Positions 44,201 through 55,716 of a stretch of 64,000 bases of DNA are shown in pieces. The notes under the pieces are model-generated. The model made no database searches. It was not told the origin of the DNA and saw only the letters and a list, made by a program, of their open reading frames with translations. Position 1 is the stretch's first letter, and each line of letters begins with the position of its first letter. The translations under genes were made by a program, and so were the position numbers. The stretch comes from Protopterus annectens (taxonomy: Eukaryota > Chordata > Ceratodontiformes > Protopteridae): the NCBI RefSeq assembly GCF_019279795.1, contig NC_056750.1, forward strand, positions 825,238,812-825,302,811, read 5' to 3'.

Positions 44201-47200
44201 GTGCATATGTAAAGTTAGATGTTGCTGGACTGTGTCCAACTGGCCAGTGGTATTGACTGCTGCTGTATGTTCCCCAATCGTGGATGTCTGTTTGACTACC
44301 CATATTACGTGGTGCTACGTAAACCAGGTGTTTTAGAACTGAGAACAAATGGTGTACATCCAAAGATGCGGGTTAGCAACTGCTTTAAATAAACCTCAGA
44401 CGTCCCAGTAGGAAATATCCGTCACTGTATTGTCAACATAACACCACCAGAACATGTAGATCCCCTATGTATTCATTGAAGCATGTTTTCTTTATAAGTG
44501 GGAAGTTGGGAACTCCATAGTTTACATATCCTAGTTGACGTTGTTGGTGTGCCATTAGTATGTGTTCCACAGGTTGCCCATTTCTTCCGCGGTATGGCAG
44601 CGAGTGATCCCCATTTTGTTGCTGGCAGATTGAGTGCCGCATACGCCGGTATTCGCACGGCGGTCTGACTTTGTATGGGGAGTGTCCACTGTAGTTCCCA
44701 ACTGTATTTCCTGTGTTATGCCTTACTGCAGCTGTGTAATTCCACCGGGTTTGCAGTTATGGGTGCCATCTTGGTCGTACGCTTGTCCATCCATGAGAAT
44801 TGCATACTGGACACTGGTATAGGGCTGTACACATTTCACACCTGCATTTAGCATTATCCGGTGGATGCTTTGCATTATTAGTGGGGAGTAAGGCATGTGC
44901 TACACCCACATCCCTCCCACGGGGCGGGACAACGGATTATCTGCCAAACAACACCGAGCCCTGTTTCTGCATACCCAGGATCCCATGGCTGCAACACTCG
45001 ATGGTACCCATTCCACATCCTTCATGTGTGCGGGACTGAGATGTGGACGCACTTCTATGGACTCGGAACTCTGGGGATGTCTGTCCATATGTCCTGCATT
45101 TCATGGACACTTGTTATCAACCTTAATAACGCTGGTGGTGCATATGTCTAGCTGTGCCGTAGTCACGGCTGTCGCTTTTCTTCTGGTTGAACGATAACAG
45201 CTGTATGATGTTCCATAAGTATCAATTTTTGGGTCCTACAATGGACACCAATGTGCAAATGTAAAGTGTAGAACTTGTTGGACTGTGTCCATCTGGCGGG
45301 TGGTTTTGACTGAACTTCCTAGTTGACGTTGTTGGTGTGCCATTAGTATGTGTTCCACAGGTCACCCATTTGTTCCGCAGCATAGCAGCGAGTAATCCCC
45401 ATTTTGATGCTGACAGATTGAGTGCTGCGTACGCCGGTATTGGCACGGCGGTCTGACTTTGTATGGGGAGTGTCCACTGTAGTTCACAACTGTATTTCCT
45501 GTGTTTATGCCTTACTGCAGCTGTGTAATTCCACCGGGTTTGCAGTTATGGGTGCCATCTTGGTTGTACGCTTGTCCATCCATGAGAATTGCATAATGGA
45601 CACTGGTATAGGGCTGTACACATTTCACACCTGCATTTAGCATTATCCGGTGGATGCTTTGCATTATTAGTGGGGAGTAAGGCAGGTGCTACACCCACAT
45701 CCCTCCCACGGGGCGGGACAACGGATTATCTGCCAAACATCACTGAGCCCCATTTCTGCATACCCAGGATCCCATGGCTGCAACACTCGACAGTACCCAT
45801 TACACATCCTTCATGTGTGCGGGACTGGGATGTGGGCGCACGTGTATGGACTCGACAATCTGTGGATTTCTGTTCATATGTCCTGCATTTCATAGACACT
45901 TGTCATCAACCTTAAACACGCTGGTGATGCATATGTCTAGCTGTGCCGTAGTCACGGCTGTCGCTTCTTCTCGGTGGAATGGCAGCAGCTGGATGATATA
46001 GCGTACGGAACAATATTGGGGTCCTACAATGGACACCAATGTGCATATGTAAAGTGTAGAACTTGTTGTACTGTGTCCATCTGGACAGTGGTTTTGATTG
46101 CAGCTGTATGTTCCCCAATCGGGGTTGTCTGTTTGACTACCCATATTATGTGGTGCTACGAAAACCAGGTGTTTCATAACTGAATACAAATGGTGTCCAT
46201 CCATGGATGCAGGTTAGCGACTGCTTTCAATAAACCTCAGACGGCCCAATAGGAAATATCCGCCACTATATTGTCATAATAACACCAGCAAAACATGTAC
46301 ATCCTGTTTATTCATTGACAGATGTTCTTTATCATTGTGAACGCCATTGTTTAACCATCCTATGACCTTCCTAGTTGACGTTGTTGGTATGCCATTAATA
46401 TGTGTTCCACAGGTCGCCCATTTGTTCCGCAGTATGGAAGCGAGTGACCCCCATTCTCCTGCTGGCAGATTGAGTGCTGTGTACGACGGTAGTCGCACGG
46501 TGGTCTGGATTTCTATGGGGTGTGTCTGCTGTAGTCCCTATCTGTATTTCCGGTGTTATGCCTTACTGCAGCTGTGTAATTCCACCAGGCTTGCAGTTAT
46601 GGGTGCCATCTTGCTCGTACGCTTGTCCATCCATGGGAATTGCCTACTGGACACTGGTATAGGGCTGTACACATTTCACAGCTGCATTTAGCAATATCCG
46701 GTGGATGCTTTGCATTATTGGTGGGGAGTGAGGCATGTGCTACACCCACATCCCTCCCACGGGGCGGGACAACAGACTATCTGCCAAACAACACCGAGCC
46801 CCATTTCTGCATACCCACGATCCCATGGCTGAAACCCTCGACAGTACCCATTACACATCCTTCATGTGTGCGGGACTGTGATGTGGACGAACTTCTATGG
46901 ACTCGACAGTCTGGGGTTTTCTGTTCATATGTCCTGCATTTCATGGACACTTGTCATCAACACAAAACATGCTGGTGGTGCATATGTCTTGCTGTGCCGT
47001 GGTCACGACAGTCGCTTCTCCTGGTTGAACGATGAAGGCTGGATGGTATTCCGTACGGAACAATTTTTGGGTCCTACAATGGACACCAATGTGCATATGT
47101 AAAGTGTAGAACTTGTCGGACTGTGTCCATGTGGCCAGTGGTTTTGACTGCTGCTGTATGTTCCCCATTCGCGGATGTCTGCTTGACTACCCATAGTGTG

Positions 47201-47350
47201 TAGTGCTACGTAAACCAGGTTTTCCAAAACCGAGACCAAATGGTGTACATCCAATGATGCAGGTTAACAACTGCTTTAAATAATCCCCAGAGGTCCCAGT
47301 AGGGAAGTATCGCCACTTTCTTGTCAGAATGTCACCACCATAACAGGTGG
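38296..47350. repeat. tandem array of a unit of about 1,051 bp
   Basis: The landmark ttcattgaaggatg occurs at 39221, 40271, 41323, 42375, 43427 (ttcattaaaggatg), 44472 and 46311 (ttcattgacagatg), giving spacings of 1050, 1052, 1052, 1052, 1045 and 1839. The last interval is two units with a deletion of about 260 bases at about 45310. The first unit (from 38296) is about 110 bases longer because the cttgaacacgctgg segment is duplicated at 38705-38830. Units are roughly 90% alike by eye. Two short frames recur in most units: plus strand, about 62 codons ending SMGIAYWTLV, and minus strand, about 63 codons starting MRIPAYTALNLPA. The units also show longer overlapping frames. I do not recognise any protein; recurrence of the frames may only reflect repeat identity. 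Confidence 0.95.
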
Positions 47351-47559
47351 ATCAGGAGCACTTTGGCCCGGTCTTACCGGGCATTTGCAAATGTAATTAG
47401 CAGAAACATATCATTAAATGAATAATAATACATATTTTAATAATAAAGTTAATCTTATGTTATTTGGACAATAGCTTCTGCTATTGACATACGATGCTGT
47501 GGGTGGTGCCGGTTACCATACACATGGCTTTCTCACAGGCCGGATTCACAATTCTAATC
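47351..47559. other. short non-coding spacer
   Basis: AT-rich sequence between the array and CR1 copy C. Apart from the hairpin I see nothing. Confidence 0.4.
47366..47386. other. perfect short hairpin
   Basis: gcccggtcttaccgggc: a 6-bp GC stem around a 5-base loop, just outside the right end of the 1.05 kb array. Function unknown; may be a transposon end or chance. Confidence 0.4.
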
Positions 47560-49775
47560 ACTACTGTGGTCTCCTTTAAGGACCCTTAGCCAGTGGTCAA
47601 CATTACTCAAGCCATTGCATCATTTACATATGCCTTCTACCGGCACCTACAGGACTGCATGGATCAGGCATTCCCTTACCCAACTGTGGTTCTTTGTACC
47701 AATGCCAAGCATCCAGTGTGGTGTACCCCAGCCATACCCAAGCTGTACAATGAGAGGAGGTGGCTACTACAAGACAGAGCAGACTCCTTGTGGGGTATGA
47801 CACCCTTGCTCATTATATATGAAGAGCTACAAGCTCTCATGACATAATCCGGGGCAGGTTCCACAGATATATGTCCAAGGACTCGACAGGCAATCATACG
47901 GCCTTCATTAGCTATGCTGGACACCTGGGAGGTAACTCCCAGATATGCTCTGACTGGGTTCACAATGATGTGAAGTGTACTGAACATACACACATTGCCA
48001 ACATACTGGCTGACAGGTTCGGTGAAGACGACTCCACCCCCTCCCCCCCACATGGAGAGATGTCTGTACCAGCAGATTGTGGCCCCCGAATGTTCTGTAC
48101 CACACAGGTGGGACATGCTCTCTCCAAGGTAGTGAACACAGCATCCATGGGACCAGCTGGTGTCCCGACTGTGTACTCCGCCATCTCATTGAGGAATTAG
48201 ACCCACAGTTAAGACAGCTGTTTGATCTTAGCCTCACCTCAGGTAACGTACCCAAGTTGTGGCGCACGGCGACTGTAGTCCCACTTCGCAGGGGCAGTGC
48301 CTCCACTGACCCTGGTTATTACCGTCCCATTAGCATGAGATGCCTTATCTGGAAAGACATGGGGAAGGATCATACTGCAGCCCATAGATGACGACATAGG
48401 GGACCTGCATACTTTGCATCCAACCCAGTTTGGCTTGGTCAGGGGCAGATCATGCATTTAAAACCTGGTTGACGTTTTAGGGACAGTCACCGAAGCCATT
48501 GATGAGGGTCATGCAGTCCATACAGCCTACCTCGACCTGGCAAGGGCCTTCAACACAATACCCCCCTCGGGTATCATTGATAAACTCATCGGCTTGGATG
48601 TGAACACGTACATCACAGGATGGGTTGCAAACTGGCTAGGTGACACAACCCACACGGTCATAGTTGCTGGCAGCATGTCAGACTTACTGCCTGTCACAGG
48701 CGGTGTCCCACGGGGCTCTGCCCTGGGTCCACTCTTTTCACTCTTTTTCTACATCTACATTTCCAAAGTACAAGCACACACAGGGGGGTTAGGGCTGACA
48801 TTGTTTGTAGATGACTGCGAACCGGGTGCCATAGTGGGACGGACATCTGACACAGATATCCTTCAAAGGGGCCTCACAGATATGGATATCTGCTGTCAGG
48901 GACATGGCCTACAGCTAAATGCCGGGTTATGCATAGTCATACCCATCGGGAAGAACAAGGTCACCCCTGTCCGCCATATGGGTGGCAGTCCACTGATCAC
49001 AGGGGGAATTACCAGGGATCTGGGGACCCAGGTTGTCAGTCACCATTCGTTCGACACACACGTTGCTATGGTGGTTCGGTAGAACTTCTACATTGCCCAC
49101 CTGATCGTGCAGGGATTCACATCTAGATCAGGGTGGGTCATCGTCTCCTTGTACTCATTACTCATTACACCTATGATTGAGTACATTGCCCAGTTCGGAA
49201 GGTATCTGACCCGACACCTACAGCAGCTGGGAAGGCCCCATAGGTTCATCGTCAGACAGATGCAGGGTGTCAGGGATTTGTGTTATGCTGCCCCACTGTA
49301 AGGACTCCTGCTCCATTCAGTCACATACCACTTGTTCAGTGGTGACCTGTGCCTGACATACGAGGCCATGTCGACCCATATTTGATGACTATGCTTCACC
49401 TACTGGATCTATATCCCTCAGAACCACAAGGGCAGGTGACGTAAACCTTGACACGGTCATTAATAGAATGTGTTGGAGTGACACATACATCTCCCAGACA
49501 CTCACTATGCTGTGGAACAACATCACAGTACATGTGAGGCAGAGAACCTTGCTAGCCTTGTTCGAGGGGGATCTTGTCCATTGGATGGGGGATTGCAGAT
49601 ATACCCCAGGGATTACATCATTGTCACTGCTTGACAGAGGTACAGCAATATAATAGGCATTTTATCTCCAGACTGGAGGGTTGGCAAAGGTAACATAACT
49701 GTGGCCTAGGGTTATGGCTGCCCTTGGGTAGATAGCCTACTCTGTACCTATGGACCTATGAACCTATGTTCATAG
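47560..49775 (+). mobile_element. CR1-like LINE, copy C (most complete CR1 here)
   Basis: Covers the endonuclease-RT linker to the 3' end of a CR1 ORF2. 47593-47847 reads AFYRHLQDCMDQAFPY and VWCTPAIPKLYNERRWLLQD. RT follows across frameshifts: SMGPAGVPT, LRHLIEELDPQLRQLFDLSL, GNVPKLWRTATVVPLRRGSA, PGYYRPISM, DLARAFNTI-like near 48530, and in frame 48594-49082 GGVPRGSALGPLFSLF and LTLFVDDCEPGAIVGR (catalytic FVDD). After a stop at 49081 the C-terminal blocks run NFYIAHLIVQGFTSRSGW and LYSLLITPMIEYIAQFG, and then at 49468-49653 MLWNNITVHVRQRTLLALF. The tail has gacctatgaacctatg near 49753. Stops and frameshifts make it inactive. It is clearly more GC-rich than copies A, B and D. Confidence 0.88.
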
Positions 49776-49779
49776 TTTG

Positions 49780-51575
49780 TCCCATTCACACTTGTCTATC
49801 CCCTATCCTCATTCTTATGTGTATGTTTCTGTGGCACGTGATTGAACTATGTATTACCTGCAGGTATGCTGTCTACAGTGCACATACGTCACGGTTGATT
49901 ACAGTGTATCTGTGTACCTACCTCTGTGATACTGAGGACTACCACACATCCTTCACAGCATTACATGCATATGTCCATTCTATTATTCTTTGGCCTAAGG
50001 GGGGGTGTTAAGGCAACGGTTACACGTGTCCCTGTTTGAGCGCACGTCATGGTGGTCTTTGACCAGCCTCCGTTGCTGTCGTGGGATGGACGGTAGTGTT
50101 GGTGTGTGTTTGGCATGTGTTTTCACTGCCGGTACATCTGTGGGAGGTGGGGTTGGCACATGTTCCTCTTTGCAGGGGGCCCCATCCTGGACATTTGTGT
50201 CATGCATCAACACTTGGCACGTGCCATATGTCCTGTGCTATTCCCACAGTCGTGTATGCCTTCATGCATTACTACTGCGTGTTACTGGCTGTTTGTATGT
50301 GGTACACATGGCTATTATGGTGGATAGCTTGGCCTATTCCCATGCTATGACATACCCATCCATCCAGGCATATACATGTTATTCCGTCCTTTGCGTTGGC
50401 CGTGGGTGTTTGGCCGTCCGGCAACGCTACTCTCAACATGTGATGTCCCACCTTCCCCTTCTGTGCCTGTGGCACCCTGCTAGGGCGTCCTGTTTGGTAG
50501 GCAGATGTTCTGCCATATGTGTTGTGTTTGACATGTCTGCATATTTAATCATTGGTACGGTGGCTGAACATACTGCCTTGTCCAGATGTGTACAGTTATG
50601 GGCACCGTGGCGTGTGCACGCCTATGGGGTTTCGACAGGTCCATACCACATGCGGGATGTGCACATTCTGCTGACACATTCACATGCAGCCATTTGGATA
50701 TCTGTACCTGAGGTGGGATGTTAACATGTGGGGTACATATTTGCCCACGTGGCACTGCCTAGGACAATACTTCATACTACATTTCAGGTATGCCCATTGT
50801 GTGTAGGTGTGTAGCTGCGCAAGGCTGCTAGCTGGGTTGGGTGCACGGTCGTACATGGGTGCGGGTTACATGCTATGACGGGGCTGTTGTGTGTTACATT
50901 TGCATGCATGAGTTCTGCTTCTGGATATTACGCTTAGACATACGCCGTCCTATGTGTATGCGACGAGCACGTTGCTGGGTGTGGTACATGTTGCTATGCA
51001 CATGTTTGCCTGTGTTTAGGGTATCTTGTTTCCTTCTTGTTGTTATATCGACACGGCTACCCGGCTGTGTACTCTCACTACTGCTGGTGACCATGCCCAT
51101 GTCGCTACTTCTATGTCGGTGCGGCGCGCTGACATGCTGTGGTACACCTTCACTGGGTATGCCCACTGACAGTGCATTGCGGGACGGACACGGTATTATG
51201 CGTATCCTTTTTTCCTTGGAAGGGTACACTTAGGACTTCGTGGGTTATTGTTTGGTTCTCCGTTTTGTGTGAACGGGTACTATGTTGCATAGTCTGCATA
51301 CGTTACATTATCCACGAGCCCTGGCTGGTGCGGTTACTATTACTGGCAGACTGTGGAAGTCAGCACTTTAGGTTGCTCATCACCTGCAGGCTTGGCCACG
51401 CCTCCGGACGCATCCTACTTGCGCTCGCTCACGTGCCCTCCGCACGTGTCTGTGGTTGCGGCGCGCACTCATTACTATGCATATGGCGCTGCTACGCCGA
51501 CTATTCACTGCACCGCCGGCGCAAGCCTTACACCGGCCTTGTGCCGAGCTTCATGAATCCCGGGGAATGTTTTTT
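49780..51575. other. GC/CpG-richer stretch without a recognised gene
   Basis: Long overlapping frames on both strands (50005-50724 plus, 50841-51233 plus, 50894-51229 minus, 51139-51579 plus) but no residue pattern I recognise, and cysteine/tryptophan-rich compositions typical of non-coding frames. CpG is frequent, especially at 51390-51560. It ends abruptly against an A/G-rich stretch at about 51,576. It could be part of a transposon whose coding capacity has been lost. Confidence 0.4.
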
Positions 51576-51639
51576 CTGAAAGGAAAAAACAGAATTTTTC
51601 CCTTTTTAGGAAAATAAGCCAGAATGAGAGAAGGAAGGA

Positions 51640-53160
51640 TGGGTGCTATCTTAGATAATAAAAGAAACATAAAATACAAACAAGAAAATATTGTGGAGGT
51701 GAAACTGAAATTTGTAAGTAAAGTGAATGAAAAAAGTTTTTTTAGAAAATGATATAAAACAAAAGAAATATAGAAAGTGATAAAAGAAGATAAGAATGAA
51801 TCTGCACCAGGATTAAATATAATAAGCTAAGAACATTATAAGGAAATGAATAAAGATGAAAGAGAAGTTTTTTAATATTAGATGAATGGATGAAGGAATG
51901 TATAATGAAAGAAGACATATGTGGTGGAGTGATGCATTTTATATGGAAAAGGATGAAAAAATATTTAAAAATAGAAGTCTGTAATACTAGAGAATACTGA
52001 CCATAACATAGCTATGAAAACACTATAAAAAGGATGGAGAAAGTAATGGATGAGGTAGTAGGAGAAGTGGTCTATTGTATAAAGGAAGAGAGAGGTGAAA
52101 GTAATGTTAATTATTGTTAGAAAAGTAGTAAAGATTATACTGAAATAAACTAAAGAAAGGCTGACAGAATGTGACAGTTAAAACCTTTGATAAAGTGAGT
52201 CTTGAAGCCATGCAGTAGAATTTATTGGCATATTGTTTATGAGAAAAAATATTAATGTAATAAAGAAACGTTGTGAACATTCTTGGGGTACTGATTATGA
52301 TAAATTGATGGATGAGGATACTGGAACAAATAAACATTATTGGCTTGGAAGAAAAGTTTTTATTTTTATCTCTTCAGAAAAAATGTGCTGTATTACGTTT
52401 TAGGAAATAGCATATCTGGGGGAACATATATGTTTCTCATTCAAAAGGAAAAAGAGTTATTATACAGGTTTTTGAGTTTCAGTTGGGGCTCATAGTTAAA
52501 CCAAGTGAGAAGAGAGATAGCTTATAATACAAAAGAAGAAGGGGATTTGAATTTAAAAATCCAGAGGTACATTCAGCTTTTATGCATTTATTTTGGGTAA
52601 TCAGAAAGATAAAATAAAGAGAAAAAGGAATGATAAATAAGATGTTATATTAAAACTGTAAGAATGCCTGGGAAGAAAAAAGTAAAAAGGAAAAAAAAAA
52701 GAAATAAAGGACAGGATGGAAGAAAAAGATGAGAATAAAATTAAATTATGGAAGTTAGAAGTAAGTGTTGCTGATGAGAAAGAAAACAATGGTGTAATAT
52801 AAATTAAAAAAACATAGTATAACTGACAAAATTAATTAAAAGAAGAGTAAAAAGGCAGCAAAAGAATGAAGAAAATTATTTGAGTTTTCTATGAAGCTGA
52901 GGATTTTTTGTTGAAAATTTTAAAAGATAACCTACCCATTAAAAAGTATATGAAATATAAGATAGCGGAGGAAAGAAATGTATTGATTGTAATAAAGAAG
53001 AAACAATGTAACACCATTTTTATTGTAAAAAATAGTGATGATTTGGGGGAAAAGTTTAAAACTGAATACAGATAGGAAGGATTTTATATACATAAATATG
53101 AACAGGAAGTATGGTAAAGCAAAGACATATGGTATTGACAAATGGGATAAAGTATTTTTT
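51640..53160 (+). mobile_element. heavily decayed LINE ORF2 remnant, A/G-rich
   Basis: Purine-rich plus strand with scattered LINE-like words: KEDKNESAPGLNIIS and EHYKEM near 51785 (like the APGxDxI...E block that starts RT), and near 52965-53030, in a shifted frame, CIDCNKEET followed by HHFYCKK, which matches the CxxC...HxxxxC zinc finger at the end of LINE ORF2 proteins. Stops are frequent throughout. The clade cannot be determined. The minus-strand frames at 52107-53213 are translations of the T-rich complement. Confidence 0.45.
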
Positions 53161-53167
53161 GTAGCAA

Positions 53168-53415
53168 TATAGGCGACTGTGGTGGTGGTGCTGTGGTAAC
53201 GTTGTCGCCTCACAGTAAGACATCGTCCCGTTTGATTCTCAGCTAGAGTGTCTTCTGTGTGGAGACATGTGTGAATGAGTGTACCTTCGTTGAAGGTTGT
53301 GCGTCAGGGCTGGCAACTCAGCACATACAAATCTACTGCCAATCATTAGTGGACCGGAGTTCCACTGTGGCACGACCCCTAACCAGGAAAAGCCGAAAGA
53401 CACAACAACAACAAC
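53168..53415 (+). repeat. tRNA-derived SINE
   Basis: The head reads ggtggtggtgctgtggtaac then gttgtcgcctcacagtaaga and cccgtttgattctcagc, an A-box-like and a B-box-like (GTTTGATTC) pair at tRNA spacing. The body continues gagtgtcttctgtgtggaga. The 3' end has ggaccggagttccactgtgg, cacgacccctaaccaggaaa, agccgaaagac and an (aac)n tail. The 3' half is shared with the inverted copy at 14676-14800. SINEs ending in acccctaac...gccgaaag are widespread in fish and some other vertebrates. Confidence 0.8.
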
Positions 53416-53636
53416 ATAGGTGATGTAAAAATGAAGATATGAGGATCTGCTGAATAGAAAGAAAAAAGAAGAGGATGATGTATTTTTGGAAATAAGAAAA
53501 TAGTTGTGGAAGAAAGTGTGGTGGGATAGAGTTTAATCACACAAGAAAAAGGAATGAAAGAAATATAATTGTTTAGTTAATTTCTTTTGAAAATCATTTT
53601 AAATATAAATGTAAAAAGTGAGAGCATAAATAATTG

Positions 53637-53702
53637 TTTTTTTTTTGTTTTTTTGTGGGGGTTTGTTTGTTTTTTTTTTTTTTTTTTTTGTTTGTTTGTT
53701 TT
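53637..53702. repeat. T-rich homopolymer tract
   Basis: Nearly pure T with gtttg interruptions. It abuts the 3' side of the minus-strand SINE at 53745-53985 with a short unclassified spacer. Confidence 0.9.
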
Positions 53703-53744
53703 TTGATATGGTATAAAATGAATGGCAATGTTATAAAGCAACCC

Positions 53745-53985
53745 CTGTTCTTTTTTTTGATAACTGTCATGGGATCTTTTACATCCATCTGAGCTATAAC
53801 CAATTCAGGCAGATGTGGCCTTGGTTTAACATCTCATACAGCACCAACCCATTCTACACTACAGAGTCAGTACTGGAAATTAATCAAAGCATCTGAGTTA
53901 GGAATAGAACGCACAGCCTTCTGAAAACTTCCAACACCAAAGGCACCTGTAGTACCTGTTGAGCCACCACTAAGGCATCGGCAGT
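53745..53985 (-). repeat. tRNA-derived SINE, minus strand
   Basis: The minus strand reads TTAGTGGTGGCTCAACAGGT, then AAGGCTGTGCGTTCTATTCC (degenerate B box), then AGATGTTAAACCAAGGCCAC, GCTCAGATGGATGTAAAAGA and TCCCATGACAGTTATC with a short A tail. The AGATGTTAAACCxAGG and AAAAGATCCCATGxCA words are conserved 3' motifs of a known tRNA-derived SINE group in vertebrates. Distinct from the SINE at 53168. Confidence 0.65.
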
Positions 53986-54000
53986 AAATAACTAGGGAGG

Positions 54001-55080
54001 GAAAGGTAATCAGGTTGGATGAGGCCAAGCAGATATTTGGACTGCAGATGAGAGATTTGACTTCCCTACCAGAAATTGATAACAGATTGCAGGCAAAGAG
54101 GAATGGATGGGTAGTATCACATGAAAGACCGTCTCTGGTAGATGATCAGGTAATCAGGTTGGATGAGGCCAAGCAGATATTTGGACTGCAGATGAGAGAT
54201 TTGACTTCCCTACCAGAAATTGATAACAGATTGCAGGCAAAGAGGAATGGATGGGTAGTATCACATGAAAGACCGTCTCTGGTAGAGCTTCTAGTTGAGT
54301 CTTAAACAGAAGCTGCTTTTAAAAAGGAATAATTCGTAGGGCGTATAAAATATTGCATGATAACAAGAAGAATCAATCAGAGGAGGTTAGAAAAGATTGT
54401 GAAAAGTGAATAGAAAGGTAATTTACAACAGAATATTTGGAGGACATCTGTATGGCCCCCAAGTATGCAACAGAGTCCTGAAAAGTTAGCATTTTTGCAT
54501 ATGAGTGTTTGCATAGGTGTTTTATACCCAAGTAAACCTCAAAGAATTTTTCCTCAGGTAGATACCAAATGCTAGAGGTGTGATGTGAAACAGAGAGAGA
54601 ACATATTTTCTGGAAACATAAAGAGCAGATTTTAAAAATTCTTTACAAAGTACTTTGTCAAAAACATTGGTGAGCAAATAGTTATTAATAAGGAAATTAT
54701 TATTTTGAGCTTGGATATGGGATCCGAATTATTCAGACATACTAAAGTCTAATGTATTGGCTACCAAAAAAGGAAACTACTAGAATGTGGAAATCAAAAT
54801 CTAAACCAAGTGCAATTGAAGAATTTAATAATGCACATGAGATAAACAAGCTGGTAGAGAAATGATTAGAAAAGGGAAAGAGCAAAGTATATAGAAATAA
54901 ATGGAATTACTGCAACAATTTATGTAAAATAATGTTCAGAGCATCCGTTAAAATTGTTAAAGAAATGTTATGTACACTACGTGGAATGATAATGCTACTG
55001 TGGTCTGTTTTTTTTCTGTTAATGTATTTGTACTTATGTGTTTTTATAATGTGATCATTCCAGAAAGATGTTTAAAAATG
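54001..55080 (+). mobile_element. Tx1/L1-like LINE 3' fragment
   Basis: Aligns by eye with the 3' part of the LINE at 27386-34784: aggccaagcagatatttgga, gtataaaatattgcatgata, gtatgcaacagagtc, tttttcctcaggtagatacc. Frame 54015-54305 reads LDEAKQIFGLQMRDLTSLPE twice because of a perfect 144-bp duplication. Downstream the zinc-knuckle region is recognisable but broken. The end near 55065 is ccagaaagatgtttaaaaatg. 5' truncated and inactive. Confidence 0.75.
54005..54292 (+). repeat. perfect 144-bp tandem duplication
   Basis: 54005-54148 and 54149-54292 appear identical. Since 144 is a multiple of three, the LINE frame continues through both. It has the same character as the 711-bp duplication in the other Tx1-like copy. 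Confidence 0.9.
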
Positions 55081-55117
55081 ACTTCAGCAAATACTATATT
55101 GGTAAGTTTGCTGAAGT
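55081..55117. other. 11-bp inverted repeat hairpin
   Basis: acttcagcaaa, a 15-base loop, then tttgctgaagt. It lies right at the 3' end of the LINE fragment. Confidence 0.6.
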
Positions 55118-55716
55118 CATTTTGCTGATATCACTGCTACAGTAGAGATACCTGTTTTCCCTCAACATGCAGTAATCATGAAGCAAGAGGGACATAACCC
55201 TCTGTATAACGAAGGGGGGGGGGGGCACTGCCTTCATAACACTGTTTGATTTTTTTCCAGTGAGTAGCATTATAAAAACATAAGCACTTAACATAATGAA
55301 CATGACAGATAATGAATTGCTCAACAAACTGGAAAGTGAAGATGAATTATACAAAAAAGATATCCAGAAGTAAAGGTGGAAAGAGGTCAGTAAAGACAAA
55401 AACAGAAGAGTTAATAAGAAGAGAACAAAATATATTGATGGAGCCACTTGGCTATTCCTCTTCATTTGGCAGTAGGTGAGAGAAGGAAGGGAGGGAAAAT
55501 GAGGTTAGATTAGGTGATGGCATTTGTATATCTCACGTTGGGTAGAGTAATTCAAGTATCTTGGAAACAAAGAGTACACCTCAAGGAATGGCGCATATGA
55601 GAAGAAACTGTATGACTACTGATACAGCTAACGTGGCACAGCAGAGATCATTAGAACTTGGGGAGGGTAGTGGGCATTTTAGGGAGAAGGGCTGCAAAAT
55701 AACCTTCTATGGGGTG
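55118..55716. other. no gene recognised
   Basis: Contains a G12 run near 55216. The minus-strand frame 55094-55465 is hydrophobic with no known motif and is probably chance. Confidence 0.35.

Noticed and set aside
38296..47350. rRNA or histone gene cluster
   Set aside because: The unit length would allow a small RNA or histone gene, but I recognise neither 5S rRNA nor histone protein sequence in any frame.
50005..51579. Long frames (up to 239 codons) in GC-richer DNA
   Set aside because: Cysteine/tryptophan-rich with no motif, overlapping frames on both strands; likely a composition effect.
52107..53213. Minus-strand hydrophobic frames
   Set aside because: Complement of A/G-rich decayed LINE; phenylalanine/leucine/serine-rich text from T-rich DNA.
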